A DNA stretch of 64,000 bases from Streptomyces sp. NRRL S-244 (GTDB taxonomy: Bacteria; Actinomycetota; Actinomycetes; Streptomycetales; Streptomycetaceae). The DNA is taken from NCBI RefSeq assembly GCF_000717915.1, contig NZ_JOCX01000007.1, positions 161,662 to 225,661 on the forward strand. The letters run 5' to 3'. The position numbers were made by a program, and so were the translations under genes. Numbering within the stretch: the stretch's first letter is position 1; the number at the start of each line of letters is the position of its first letter. The notes below the pieces were generated by a model. That model saw only the letters and a list, made by a program, of their open reading frames with translations, was not told where the DNA came from and did no database searches. Below, piece after piece: positions 18,050 to 27,646 of this stretch.

Positions 18050-19099
18050 ATGGTCCAGGTCCCGCGTCCCGCACCGCACGCGGCGTCCTCCGGCGGTGTC
18101 GGGCGCCGTTCACTGCTGCTGGGCACGGCCGCCTGGTGCGCCGCCGCCGCAGGGTGCGCGCGGAGTACGGGGCCGTCGGCCGCGACCCCGCCCGCCGCAG
18201 GCGTACGTACGCCTCCTGTCGGGGCCGCGCGCGCCACCGCCTCGGCGCCCCCGGGGAGACTTCCTGCCGCGGTGGCGTGGCGGCCGGGGCCGGGCGAGAT
18301 CGAGCCCGCGGCCAAACTCGCCGCCGTACGGCTCGTCGAGGCTCTCGGGACCTGGCCGGCGGGCCGGGGCGGCCGGAGCAACGCCGCGGCGCGGGCCGCG
18401 GCGCTGGGCATCCCCGCGCCACTGGCCGCCGAGCTCGCAGCCGAGGCGGGGCCGTTGACACCGGCCGCGGACCAGGCGGTCGTCCGCGTGATCTACGCCC
18501 AGTACGGCGGCCTCCTGCCCGACACGGCGAGCGTCCTGGTCCCCTGTACCCAGTCCACCCGGACCGGCTCCGCCGTCCGCGAGGGGGGAACCACGATCGA
18601 CGTACGCCTCGACCGCACCCCCGCGGGCTGGGCCGTCACCGCGCTGCACCCGGGGCGCCCGGGCCCCGCGGCACCCCTCGGCGCCCCGGCGCGGGCCGTG
18701 CTCGCCCAACCCCGGATCGAGCTGCCGCCCGCCTCGGCCGCGGACGTCCGCAGCGGCGCGGTGCACGAGAGCGTGCTGCGCGCGATGCTCCGGCTCGCGG
18801 ACACCCACCGGATGTCGGTCAGCGTGGTCCGGTCGGGGCATCCGCTCAACGTGTTCGGCACCGGCCGGCCGAGCGACCACCCGGTCGGCCGCGCCTTCGA
18901 CGTCTGGGCGGTCGACGGCCGTCCCGTCGTGGACCCCGCGACACCGCGGAGCCTCGTGACCGCGTTCATGCGCGCGGCCGCGGCCGCGGGCTCGTACAAC
19001 GTCGGTGGCCCCGTGCAGCTTTCGGGTGGAACCCGGCCGAACCAGTTCTTCTCCGACGCCACGCACCACGACCACGTGCACATCGGTTTCGCCACCTGA
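18050..19099 (+). CDS. Exported lipoprotein with C-terminal M15-like peptidase motif
   Basis: The 349-residue protein starts with a twin-arginine type signal and lipobox (VGRRSLLLGTAAWCAAAAGC), so it is predicted to be a lipoprotein on the outer face of the membrane. The centre (about residues 90-190) is Ala-rich and helical. The C-terminal 100 residues contain SDHPVGRAFDVW and HHDHVHIGF, which match the zinc ligands of the M15 (D-Ala-D-Ala carboxypeptidase/VanY-like) group: SxHxxGxAxD and HxH. It may cut peptidoglycan, although the catalytic Glu is not obvious. The ATG at 18050 is preceded by GAGGAG; an ATG at 18032 is also in frame. Confidence 0.75.
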   Translation: MVQVPRPAPHAASSGGVGRRSLLLGTAAWCAAAAGCARSTGPSAATPPAAGVRTPPVGAARATASAPPGRLPAAVAWRPGPGEIEPAAKLAAVRLVEALGTWPAGRGGRSNAAARAAALGIPAPLAAELAAEAGPLTPAADQAVVRVIYAQYGGLLPDTASVLVPCTQSTRTGSAVREGGTTIDVRLDRTPAGWAVTALHPGRPGPAAPLGAPARAVLAQPRIELPPASAADVRSGAVHESVLRAMLRLADTHRMSVSVVRSGHPLNVFGTGRPSDHPVGRAFDVWAVDGRPVVDPATPRSLVTAFMRAAAAAGSYNVGGPVQLSGGTRPNQFFSDATHHDHVHIGFAT

Positions 19100-19169
19100 A
19101 GCTCCGCCGCCTCGGCACACGGGTGAACACGCCCGGCTTCGGGGCCGGATGCTTGTAGCATTCCTGCCC

Positions 19170-19550
19170 ATGTCGAAGCCTGACGACCTTCTCGTCGCCA
19201 TCGCCGCCGCTGTGGAGTCGCAGCAGACCAATCAGATGTCGTTGACCGTCCTGGTGCACGGCGCCGTCATCACCGGCCGCCTCGCTCCCGAGAGCGCGTG
19301 GCGCCGGCGGGTGGCCGAGGTCCTGGCGGACTCGGACCGGCTCGGTACGTTCGCGAGCCTGTTCATGGACGCCGAAGACGGCGATTCCGCGCGCAGCGCG
19401 CCACCGTCACCCTCCTACCTGCACTTCCACGTGGCCCGGATCCTCCAGGGCACCGTGGGCATCCCCGAGACCGGCGGCATGTACCGGATCGCGATCAAGG
19501 ACGTAAGCGCCTGGACGATGGGAGACTTCAGCTACTCCGAGCCCGACTGA
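19170..19550 (+). CDS. Small conserved protein, possibly GvpU-like
   Basis: The 126-residue protein begins MSKPDDLLVAIAAAVESQQT and has a beta-rich start (LTVLVHGAVITGRLAPESAW), then a helical and acidic middle and a closing RIAIKDVSAWTMGDF. The N-terminal pattern recalls the gas-vesicle accessory protein GvpU, but I cannot verify this and no other gas vesicle genes occur here. No ribosome site precedes the ATG; TAGCAT eight bases upstream could be the -10 of a leaderless transcript. An in-frame ATG at 19149 is the alternative. Confidence 0.65.
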   Translation: MSKPDDLLVAIAAAVESQQTNQMSLTVLVHGAVITGRLAPESAWRRRVAEVLADSDRLGTFASLFMDAEDGDSARSAPPSPSYLHFHVARILQGTVGIPETGGMYRIAIKDVSAWTMGDFSYSEPD

Positions 19551-19642
19551 TTTGCAGGCGTACTCCAGGCATGAAACGCGGCGTGGATGGTACACGCAGG
19601 GTGTCCTGGTGCACTCGGGTACCGGGGCGCCGGGAGGTAATC

Positions 19643-19798
19643 GTGATTGTCCTCGGAGTGATTCTTCTGATCATAGGCTTCGTCACCGGAATCTCGATTC
19701 TGTGGACGATCGGTCTGATTCTCGCCGTGGTGGGCCTCGTTCTCTGGCTGCTCGGCTCCCTCGGACACGCGGTCGGAGGCCGCAACCACTACTGGTGA
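19643..19798 (+). CDS. DUF6131-like small membrane protein
   Basis: This 51-residue protein is almost entirely two membrane helices (MIVLGVILLIIGFVTGISIL, then WTIGLILAVVGLVLWLLGS) with the short tail GHAVGGRNHYW. It matches the DUF6131 family of tiny actinobacterial membrane proteins with unknown function. The GTG start is supported by GGGAGG at 5-nt spacing. It stands alone between two other small genes on the same strand. Confidence 0.8.
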   Translation: MIVLGVILLIIGFVTGISILWTIGLILAVVGLVLWLLGSLGHAVGGRNHYW

Positions 19799-19932
19799 CG
19801 GTGAACCCCTGCGCCATTCGGGCGAGTGGGCGGCATGCCGCCGGACCGGGCGGTGCCTCCCGGGGCAATGTCGATCGCGGGCCGGCCAGGACTGGCGGGC
19901 CCGCGACATGTGCCACGGGACGGGAGAAACAC

Positions 19933-20399
<467 letters not shown>

Positions 20400-20431
20400 C
20401 GGCGCGCCGCGGCGCCCGGCCGGATCGCGTC

Positions 20432-21637
20432 CTACCGGTCCGCGGCCGAGCGGTCGCGCCACAGCCGGCTGAGCCGCGGGCGCCGGGCGCGCTGCGTGCG
20501 CGAGTGCCGGTCGAGCTCCTCCACGAGCCGTTCGGAGCGCTTCTCCACGCCCAGTTCGTCCAGTACCCGGTCGGCTTCCGCGAGCAGGGCCCCGTACAAC
20601 TGCCACGTCCCGGGCCTCGCCCGCGCCTCCTCCCGCAGGAGTCGCGCGGCCCGCTCGCGGCTGACGCGAGCCGCCGCGAGCTCCTGCGTCAGCCGGGCTT
20701 CGGCCTCCTCGGCGCTCGCGCTGATCTGCGCGGTGATCAGCAGGGCGAAGTTCTCGACGGCGCTCGCCATGTGCGCGAACAGCTCCCGCAGCGCCTCCGC
20801 GAGGTGTTCCGGGAAGAGGGCGCCGTCCGTACGCGTCTTGGCGAGGTCGGTCAGCGTGCGGCAGCAGACGCGCAGGACCACGGCGCAGATCTCCAGGGTG
20901 TCCAGTCCCGTGCGGAGCACGAGACGGAAGAGGAGCCCCTCCTTCACCCGGGGATTGAGCCGCAGGCTGTCCTCGGCCTGCCGCAGCGCCGCGTCCACCC
21001 CCGCGATGTCGTTGTCCAGCCGCCGGGCCTCGTGCAGCCGGGCGGCCGCCTTCTCCACCGGGGTGTGCTCCTCCAGCTCGTCGCCGAGGTGGAACAGCAG
21101 GTCGCGCATGCGGCCGGCGAGCGAGGTGATCGCCTCGCTCGCCGGCGCCACCCATACGGGCGGCGCGAGGAAGACGTTGAACAGGAGCCCCACGACCGCC
21201 CCGATCAGCGTTTCCAGGACCCGGTCCCAGGCGGTGGCCGCCACCTGCGTCACGCCGAGCACCAGCATCGCGCTGATCGCGACCTCGGGGACGAACTCGT
21301 CCACCCGAACGAGATGGCCCACGACGAGCGAGGTGAGGATGACCAGCCCCAGGCTCCACCAGGTGAGGCCGACGAGGGCGCTGAACCCGATGGCGACGAG
21401 GACACCCGCCACGACCGAGTTCACCCGGCGGATGCCGGTGGTGAGGGTGGTGTAGAGGGTGACCTGTACGACGAGCAGCGCGGTGAGGGGCGCGGTCAGC
21501 GGCGCCGGCTCGTTGCTCAGCCAGAGCGCGACGACATAGGACACGACGGCCGCCGCCGTCGACCGGACGGCCTGTACGACGACGGGCTCCCGGCGGCGGT
21601 TGACGAGGGTTCGTACGGTGACGATGACTTCGGACAT
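20432..21637 (-). CDS. FUSC/aromatic acid exporter (ArAE) family protein
   Basis: The 401-residue protein has six hydrophobic segments in the first 180 residues (for example VVSYVVALWLSNEPAPLTAP, VNSVVAGVLVAIGFSALV, LIGAVVGLLFNVFLAPPVWV) followed by a long cytoplasmic helical region rich in Arg, Glu and Leu. This is the layout of bacterial FUSC/ArAE proteins, thought to export small aromatic acids. The start at 21637 (MSEVIVTVRTLVNRRREPVV) is favoured over an ATG 33 bp upstream. It is convergent with the SH3 protein gene. Confidence 0.88.
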   Translation of the reverse strand: MSEVIVTVRTLVNRRREPVVVQAVRSTAAAVVSYVVALWLSNEPAPLTAPLTALLVVQVTLYTTLTTGIRRVNSVVAGVLVAIGFSALVGLTWWSLGLVILTSLVVGHLVRVDEFVPEVAISAMLVLGVTQVAATAWDRVLETLIGAVVGLLFNVFLAPPVWVAPASEAITSLAGRMRDLLFHLGDELEEHTPVEKAAARLHEARRLDNDIAGVDAALRQAEDSLRLNPRVKEGLLFRLVLRTGLDTLEICAVVLRVCCRTLTDLAKTRTDGALFPEHLAEALRELFAHMASAVENFALLITAQISASAEEAEARLTQELAAARVSRERAARLLREEARARPGTWQLYGALLAEADRVLDELGVEKRSERLVEELDRHSRTQRARRPRLSRLWRDRSAADR

Positions 21638-21863
21638 ACGTGCCCGCCTTCCCGGACTCGGCGGCACCACGCGTCACACGGATCAAGACGGCACCACCGT
21701 ACGCGAGGCGGGTTCCTCCCGGCCTCCCGCCGGTTCCTCCCGGCCGCGCCCGCTACCCCGTACGGCCTACGCCGTCTTCGGACCCGAGCGGCCCGGCCTC
21801 GGAGCCGGCCGCGCGACCCGGGGCTAGGGTGGATCGGGGGGAGGTCGAGGGAGGTCGGAGCCG

Positions 21864-22664
21864 GTGTCGACGTCAAGCCATGAGGTGTTCGGGGCGCCGT
21901 GCTGGGTCAGCCTGATGACCGGCGACCTCGATGCCGCGCAGCGGTTCTACGGCGCCGTGCTGGGCTGGGGGTTCCGCCCCACCCGCCTCGGCGAGGGGTT
22001 CTCCGTCGCGATGCGCGACGGGGCGCCGGTCGCCGGTATCGGCGGGCTGGCCCGGCGCCTGGGGATCCCGGTCGCGTGGACCCCGTACTTCGCCGTCGAC
22101 GACGCGGACGTCACCGCCGCCCGGGTGCGCGAGCGCGGTGCCACGATGGCGGTGGGCCCGCTGGCCTTCGGGACCGGCCGCGCCGCGCTCGCGGCCGACC
22201 CGGACGGCGCGGTCTTCGGGTTCTGGCAGGGCGAGGTGATCCCGGACTGGACGGCGCATCCCGGCGGCGCCGCCGCATGGCTCGAACTGCGCACCCGGGA
22301 CGCCTTCGCGGCGGCCGTGTTCTACGGCGAGGTCCTCGACTGGGCCTGCGACCGCTCCGGGTGCTGCGACGTCTCGTTCGAGCACGACCACGTCGTCGTC
22401 CGCCGCGGCCGCGACACCGTCGCCGTGATCAGCGGCGGAGCCGTGGAAGAGGCCCCCGACCCGCAGGTCCGGCCGCGCTGGCACGTCCACTTCGACGTGC
22501 CGGACCTCGAAACCGCCGTCGAGACCGCCACCCGGCTCGGCGGCCGCGCCGTGACACCCGTCCACACCACGCCCACGAGCCGCCGGATCACCCTGGCCGA
22601 CCCGGACGGCGCCCTCTTCACGGTCGTGACGTTGCAGAACGCCCCGGGGGCAGCCGCCGGGTGA
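21864..22664 (+). CDS. VOC-family protein with two glyoxalase-like modules
   Basis: The 266-residue protein has two vicinal-oxygen-chelate modules. The first starts HEVFGAPCWVSLMTGDLDAA with QRFYGAVLGWGF, the second GAAAWLELRTRDAFAAAVFYGEVLDW. Each ends with ADPDGAVFGFW or ADPDGALFTVV. The enzyme family includes glyoxalases, dioxygenases and antibiotic-binding proteins, so the reaction is unknown. The start is a GTG. It is convergent with the chitinase gene and seems to be monocistronic. Confidence 0.9.
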   Translation: MSTSSHEVFGAPCWVSLMTGDLDAAQRFYGAVLGWGFRPTRLGEGFSVAMRDGAPVAGIGGLARRLGIPVAWTPYFAVDDADVTAARVRERGATMAVGPLAFGTGRAALAADPDGAVFGFWQGEVIPDWTAHPGGAAAWLELRTRDAFAAAVFYGEVLDWACDRSGCCDVSFEHDHVVVRRGRDTVAVISGGAVEEAPDPQVRPRWHVHFDVPDLETAVETATRLGGRAVTPVHTTPTSRRITLADPDGALFTVVTLQNAPGAAAG

Positions 22665-22718
22665 GGGCCGACCGCCCACCTGGGCCGTGTCCTTCGGATC
22701 ATGCCGGGCCCGCGGCGC

Positions 22719-24212
22719 CTAACCGCGGGCGGCGAAGGCCTTCGTGAAGGCCAGCGGTTCCTGGACTATGGACGAGCACGTCGCGTCGGCGGAGTTCTTC
22801 GCGCCGCCCGGGCACTGCTTGTCACGGGCGCCCGACCACATCGCCAGCCAGCCGAGGCCCTTGGAACGGGCGAAGTCCACGAGCTGCTTGGCGTCGTCCA
22901 CCTTGAAGACCTCACTGGAGACGTCGTTGACCCCGATCATCGGCGTCACGGCCACCGCCTTCCACGCCGCCGCGTCGCTCAGGCCCAGTACCCCCTTGAT
23001 CTGTGCCTGCGTCGCGGTGGCCGCCTGGATGGCGTAGCCGCCCATGTCGCCGCTGTACGCCGGGCCGTAGTCCATCGCCATGATGTTGACGGCGGACACC
23101 GCCACCCCGTTCTGCTTGGCGTTGGCGATCAGGTCGACGCCCGGCTGCGTGAGCCCCTCCGGCATCACGGGCAGGGTGAACGAGACGTCGAGCCCGGGAT
23201 GCGACTTCTGGAGCTGCGCGATGGCCTGCGCGCGCCGGGTGTTCGCCGCCGTGTCGGGCAGGGCCGCGCCCTCGATGTCGAAGTCCACCTTGGTCAGCCG
23301 GTACGTGTCCACCACCTTGCCGTATGCGGCGGCGAGTTCGGCGGGGGAGCCGCACGCCAGGCCCAGCTCGGAGCCGGCCGCACCGCCGAACGACACCCGG
23401 ACGTCCCCGCCCTTGGCCCGCAGTGCGGAGATCTGCGAGGCGACCCGGTCGTCCCCGAGGGCCGTGACCCCGCCCCACAGCGGGGAGCAGCCGCCGCCGG
23501 AGGTGATGAAGGCCAGGTTGAACTCCTTCACCCCCGTCTTGGCCGCCGTGTCCAGCAGGTCGAAGGCCGGGTAGAGCGAGGTGTCCACGTAGGGCGCGAA
23601 CCCGGCCGACGTGGTGCTGCCGCCGCCCGGGGGCACGGTCGGGGTCACGGTCGGGGTCGGCTTCGACGTCGCCGTCGCAGTCGCCGTGGGTGCGGCCGTC
23701 GGCTTGGCGGTGGGCGAGGCGGAAGCCGTCGGCGCGGTGGTGGGCCGGCCACTCGGGCTGGGCGTCGGCCCGGTGGCCGGTGAGCACTTCTCCTTGTTGA
23801 TGAGGCACCCGGTGGGACTGCCCGGGTTCCCGCTCGCGTTGGTCACGAACCCGACGGTGACGGAGGCGCCGACCGCGAGCCCGGCCGTGTCCCACCGGGG
23901 CGGCTTGACCGTCACGTGCTGCCCGTTGACGGTGTGTTCGCCGTTCCAGAGGGAGGCGAGGGAGGTGCCGGCGGGCAGGTCGAACTCGAGGGTCCAGTCC
24001 TTGAGCGCTCCGCCGCTGTGGTTGGTGACGACGTACTGCCCGGTGTAGCCGGTGGTCCAGCTGCTCGCCTTGGTGAAGGTCGCGCCGACCGACGCCGCCT
24101 GTGCGGTACCGGTCAGCGCCAGGGCGGTGCCCCCGACGGCCGCCGCGACGGCCAGCGCCGCGGCCGCCTTCGTCTTGGCACTCGTCGTACGGCGATGGGA
24201 ATGGCCAGCCAT
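22719..24212 (-). CDS. Secreted GH18 chitinase with CBM2
   Basis: The 497-residue protein has a signal peptide (MAGHSHRRTTSAKTKAAAAL, cleavage after AQA), a family 2 carbohydrate-binding module (about residues 33-135; SSWTTGYTGQYVVTNHSGG, W residues for stacking), a Thr/Pro/Ala linker (about 145-190) and a GH18 barrel. The catalytic motif is D310-F-D312-I-E314 (VDFDIEG), with E314 the acid. The barrel resembles Streptomyces ChiC/D-type chitinases that release chitooligosaccharides. Together with the exo-glucosaminidase gene it points to chitin and chitosan degradation. I looked upstream for the usual DasR-type operator and did not find one. Confidence 0.93.
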   Translation of the reverse strand: MAGHSHRRTTSAKTKAAAALAVAAAVGGTALALTGTAQAASVGATFTKASSWTTGYTGQYVVTNHSGGALKDWTLEFDLPAGTSLASLWNGEHTVNGQHVTVKPPRWDTAGLAVGASVTVGFVTNASGNPGSPTGCLINKEKCSPATGPTPSPSGRPTTAPTASASPTAKPTAAPTATATATSKPTPTVTPTVPPGGGSTTSAGFAPYVDTSLYPAFDLLDTAAKTGVKEFNLAFITSGGGCSPLWGGVTALGDDRVASQISALRAKGGDVRVSFGGAAGSELGLACGSPAELAAAYGKVVDTYRLTKVDFDIEGAALPDTAANTRRAQAIAQLQKSHPGLDVSFTLPVMPEGLTQPGVDLIANAKQNGVAVSAVNIMAMDYGPAYSGDMGGYAIQAATATQAQIKGVLGLSDAAAWKAVAVTPMIGVNDVSSEVFKVDDAKQLVDFARSKGLGWLAMWSGARDKQCPGGAKNSADATCSSIVQEPLAFTKAFAARG

Positions 24213-24410
24213 GAGGACCTGCCTCTGTGCTTGGGGGATGAGGTTCGAACAGCACGCTAGCGGCCGCAAAACGGACGAATGTGCGGTTCGGGCCCCGCTC
24301 CCGCGTTCTTGAGGCCGCCTTAAGGAACGGATCGGGGAGGGTTAATGACCACGGAACGGTGGGCGGCCGCGTGGGCGCTCCCAGGCGTGCGCCGCTGCCC
24401 CCGCACGTGA

Positions 24411-24450
24411 CTGCCCGGTGGTGTGTATCCAGGTACACACCACCGGGCAG
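24411..24450 (-). terminator. 17-bp perfect hairpin terminator
   Basis: CTGCCCGGTGGTGTGTA and its exact complement flank a 6-nt loop (TCCAGG). It lies 10 bp beyond the stop of the lipoprotein gene, with a run of nine G on the gene side. It would also insulate the chitinase promoter, which lies further along the same strand. Confidence 0.88.
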
Positions 24451-24460
24451 GGGGGGGGAG

Positions 24461-24997
24461 CTACTGCTTGTTCTTGGCGAGGTCCTCCTGGAAGGCCTTC
24501 GCGCATATCGGGCCGGTCTCCGTCGCGATGAACGAGACGATCAGCAGGGCGCCCGCCTTGCCCTGGTGGCTCGCCTTCACGCTCCAGCCGCTCTTGTCCA
24601 GCGACTTGACGACCGTCGCCGGCTGGTCGACGCTCCGGGTCTCCTTCCAGCCCCCCTTGGCCAGGGCGGCGATGGTGGCGTCGTAGGACTTCCTGGAGTC
24701 GGAGACCTTCTTGCTGTCCGCGGTCCACGAGACCATGCAGGACTTCAGGTCCGCCGGTACGTCATCGCCGGGCTTCTCCGTGAAACCGGCCGACGTGGCA
24801 GCGGCCTCGATCTCCTTCTTCACCGCGGCGGCATCCGTTGCCCCGCCGCCCGGCGTACCCGCGCCCGCCGCCGGAGCCGACGCCCCGGCCGACGGCGCCT
24901 CTGCGCCCTTGTCCTTGTCCGTACCGCCCCCGTTGCCGCATCCCGCGGCCAACAGCACCACACCAGCGGCCGCGGCCGCCCACTTCGCCTTGCGCAC
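24461..24997 (-). CDS. Lipoprotein of unknown function
   Basis: The 178-residue product begins MRKAKWAAAAAGVVLLAAGC, a standard signal with lipobox LAAGC. A Gly/Ala/Pro linker of about 35 residues follows, then a mixed alpha/beta domain (VKKEIEAAATSAGFTEKPGD, LKSCMVSWTADSKKV, GWKETRSVDQ, GWSVKASHQGKAGALLIVSF). This pattern is common among Streptomyces surface lipoproteins and is not assigned. Two Cys in the mature domain may pair. A very strong terminator follows. Confidence 0.85.
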   Translation of the reverse strand: MRKAKWAAAAAGVVLLAAGCGNGGGTDKDKGAEAPSAGASAPAAGAGTPGGGATDAAAVKKEIEAAATSAGFTEKPGDDVPADLKSCMVSWTADSKKVSDSRKSYDATIAALAKGGWKETRSVDQPATVVKSLDKSGWSVKASHQGKAGALLIVSFIATETGPICAKAFQEDLAKNKQ

Positions 24998-25161
24998 TAC
25001 GCGTCCAATTCACCGTGCACGGAGGCCTGATGCCCCCACGATCAAGGAAGCAGTCTGTCACCCCGGCCGTGGACGTAAGACTTTCGTCATCCGGAGATGC
25101 TGGCTGCCGGATCCCCGCCCGCATTGAATGTGAGGGAACGGAACGACGAAGAGGGGCTGCC

Positions 25162-25743
25162 ATGACGGGGACGACGACGGGCGCGGTGTCGGGGACGGCG
25201 CCGGGGACGGGGACGGGCGCGGGGAAGCGTCGGCGTCGCCCGCTGCTGGCCGGGGTGCTGATCGCGGCCACACTGGTGCTGGGCGCCGGGCTGTACTGGG
25301 CCCAGCCGTGGAAGCTCTGGCAGGACTCCACGGTCAACGAGGCACTCCCCACCGCCTCCACCACCTCCGCCGCCTCCGCCGCGCCGGCACCGCGGACCAT
25401 TGCCCAGGGCACGCTGATCAGCCACGAGCACAGCACCACCGGCACGGCGAAGCTCATCAAGCTGCCCGACGGCTCGCGCACGCTCCGCCTCGAGAACCTC
25501 GACACCAGCAGCGGACCCGACCTGCGCGTGTGGCTGACCGACGCGCCGGTGAAGGAGGGCTCGGACGGCTGGTTCGTCTTCGACGACGGCAAGTACGTGA
25601 GCCTGGGCAAGCTCAAGGGCAACAAGGGCGACCAGAACTACGAGATCCCGGCCGACGTGAACCTCGCCGACTACTCCAGCGTCACCATCTGGTGCGACCG
25701 CTTCAACGTGTCCTTCGGCGCGGCGGCCCTCCAGGCCGGCTGA
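25162..25743 (+). CDS. DM13-domain membrane-anchored protein
   Basis: The 193-residue protein has a basic N-terminus, one membrane helix (RRPLLAGVLIAATLVLGAGL), a Ser/Thr/Ala linker and a C-terminal DM13 domain (TLISHEHSTTGTAKLIKLPD, LRLENLDTSSGPDLRVWLTD, SVTIWCDRFNVSFGAAAL). DM13 domains may take part in redox or electron transfer reactions outside the cell; the Cys in TIWCDRF fits that idea. The ATG is 8 nt after GAGGGG. It is divergent from the lipoprotein gene. Confidence 0.88.
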   Translation: MTGTTTGAVSGTAPGTGTGAGKRRRRPLLAGVLIAATLVLGAGLYWAQPWKLWQDSTVNEALPTASTTSAASAAPAPRTIAQGTLISHEHSTTGTAKLIKLPDGSRTLRLENLDTSSGPDLRVWLTDAPVKEGSDGWFVFDDGKYVSLGKLKGNKGDQNYEIPADVNLADYSSVTIWCDRFNVSFGAAALQAG

Positions 25744-26044
25744 GCCACCACTCGTCTGCCCGACGTGCCGTCACCCGGAGGGCGTGCGGCGGGGGTCAGG
25801 GTCGGGGCTATGAGCCCGGGCCCATGCCGACCAGCTCCACACCGTCAGCCAGGACGCCCGCGGCACGGCCACCCACCTGGCCGTACTCACCCGCTTCGGA
25901 GTCGGCGCCCCCCGGCCTCTGGGCCCTGGGCTTCGAGGCCCCCGAGCTGTGGCCCACGCTGGCCGAGCAGTCGCAGAAGTGACGATCCGGTCTCGGATGC
26001 GGTGGTCACCGTTGCTTCCGCCGCCGGCCGCCCGTTTGGCGGTC

Positions 26045-26323
26045 ATGGAAGCAGCTTCTACGCGTCCAGTCGTGTCCCCGGATGTTTCTTTCGCAGAGCT
26101 CAACGGCGCGTACTGGATCGACTCCGACTCCTCCCTCCACGGTACGGAGGAGTGCGCCCAGTGCGCCCTCCTGCGCGAGGCGGCAACTGGTGAGACCCCG
26201 GCCTTACGGGAGGCGGCGGCGGGCGGCGGTATCGGCTGGGTGCTGACGACGGGACGGCCCTTACTGGTGACCTGCGCGGCGATCACCGTCACCGCCGCGC
26301 TCGTCGCCGTGGCGCTGGGCTGA
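26045..26323 (+). CDS. Small hypothetical membrane protein with TTA codons
   Basis: A possible 92-residue protein has an acidic soluble start with ECAQCALL (CxxC) and one C-terminal membrane helix (GRPLLVTCAAITVTAALVAV). Codons 54 and 73 are TTA, rare in Streptomyces and read by the bldA tRNA, which would tie expression to development. The ribosome site is weak and the last 63 bp overlap the opposite gene, whose stop codon is the complement of the second TTA. It may not be a real gene. The roughly 300 bp before it (25744-26044) hold nothing I can support. Confidence 0.4.
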   Translation: MEAASTRPVVSPDVSFAELNGAYWIDSDSSLHGTEECAQCALLREAATGETPALREAAAGGGIGWVLTTGRPLLVTCAAITVTAALVAVALG

Positions 26324-27349
26324 TGAGTACGGCGGTGCGCCATCGCCGGTGTGGGCCCGCCCGTGGAGCAGCGCCCGTCCCAGCGGCGTCAGCGCATGGC
26401 GGACTCCGGACCCGTCCCGCTCCGTCGTGAGCAGCCCGGCGGAGCGCAGGACCGTGGCGTGGTGGCTCGCGGTGGCGGGAGAGGTCCGCGTGCGGCGGGC
26501 GAGTTCGGCGGTCCCGGCCGGGCTCGCCGCGGCGTGCAGCGTACGCGCGCGGGTGGCGCCCAGCAGCGCGGCGAGGGCGCCGTCCGGCCCGGCCGGAGCG
26601 GCCGCCGACCAGACGGCCTGGTAGGCCGCGAGGTCGCGGGCGACGGGGTAGCGCAGGACGAGCGGCCGCTCGGGGTCCGCATTGTCGCTCAGTACCAGGG
26701 GCCGGGGCCAGAAGAAGGTCGGGACGAGCACCATGCCGCGGCCCTCCAGCTTCAGGTCGGCGGAAAGGGCGCACGGCACGGACAGCACCGGAGGATCCCA
26801 GCGGATCTCCGGGTGCAGCGTGCCGAGCAGCCCGCCCACCCCGGTGTCGGCGGCCGCCAGCGCCCGCTGCGTGCGGTCGGTGTGCGCGGTGGCGAGGAGC
26901 TGCGCCCAGTACGGGGCGACGGCGAGGTCGTGGTAGCGCCGGATCGTCCGGTGGACGACGCCGCTCCACTCCCGCTCGCCCGCGTGCAGCCCGTGGATCC
27001 AGCGCGGGGCGCCCGGACGCAGCTGCCGGGTGGCGTCCAGGTCCGCCCGCCACTGGCGGCGCGGCAGCGACCAGGTGTGGTCGAGGCTGTCGTCGAGGGT
27101 GGCCGCGGCCGCGTGCATGAACGCCTCGGGTACGTACTCCCCGGCGTCGCCCGGCGCGAGGTCGAGCAGTGGCTTCATCTCGGGCCGCAGGCCTTGCCGG
27201 GTGCGCCGGCGCCAGCCGTCGAAGGCGATGCCGCCCGTCTTCCGTGACTGGAGGAGGGGCAGGCTCAGGATCGTTTCCGCGAGCGGATCGGGGGCGCGTG
27301 CCATCCGTACGCGGGCCAGGTCGTCGGGGGCGAAGTGGATCCGCAACAC
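26261..27349 (-). CDS. ArsR-type regulator with DUF5937 domain
   Basis: The 362-residue protein has an N-terminal DUF5937 region (VLRIHFAPDDLARVRMARAP, ETILSLPLLQ) and a C-terminal ArsR-type winged helix (LLGATRARTLHAAASPAGTA, TSPATASHHATVLRSAGL, VRHALTPLGRALLHG). The family is common in Streptomyces and its ligands are unknown. The GTG start at 27349 is supported by GGGAGGA at suitable spacing. The last 20 or so residues extend beyond the usual end and overlap the small gene opposite. The 297 bp upstream contain no other gene that I can support. Confidence 0.88.
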   Translation of the reverse strand: MLRIHFAPDDLARVRMARAPDPLAETILSLPLLQSRKTGGIAFDGWRRRTRQGLRPEMKPLLDLAPGDAGEYVPEAFMHAAAATLDDSLDHTWSLPRRQWRADLDATRQLRPGAPRWIHGLHAGEREWSGVVHRTIRRYHDLAVAPYWAQLLATAHTDRTQRALAAADTGVGGLLGTLHPEIRWDPPVLSVPCALSADLKLEGRGMVLVPTFFWPRPLVLSDNADPERPLVLRYPVARDLAAYQAVWSAAAPAGPDGALAALLGATRARTLHAAASPAGTAELARRTRTSPATASHHATVLRSAGLLTTERDGSGVRHALTPLGRALLHGRAHTGDGAPPYSSAQRHGDERGGDGDRRAGHQ

Positions 27350-27646
27350 CGGCGTTCCTCCCAGGAGTCGGCTTCGCTGAGGTACAGGACGCCCGGGTGA
27401 CGGCGTTCTCACCGCACCGTAGTCGGCGCGTCCGGGGGCGCGGTCCGGCCCCGGATTTCTGGCCGGAAGGCACTGCGCGCCGGTGCGCGATGTCCGGATT
27501 CGAGGGACGTCGAAGGGCTTTGAGCCGGGGTGTCCCGCCCGGCGAGACTGGCGGCCGCGCCGGGCGCCGTACGGCGGCTGCGGCCGACCGTCTCCGGGGG
27601 GACGGCGCCCGGCGGACCGACCACGACGTGAGGAGAACACCCGACC

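Noticed and set aside
24213..24410. DasR operator before the chitinase gene
   Set aside because: I looked for the A(C/G)TGGTCTAGACCA(C/G)T-type site usual for Streptomyces chitinases and found none.
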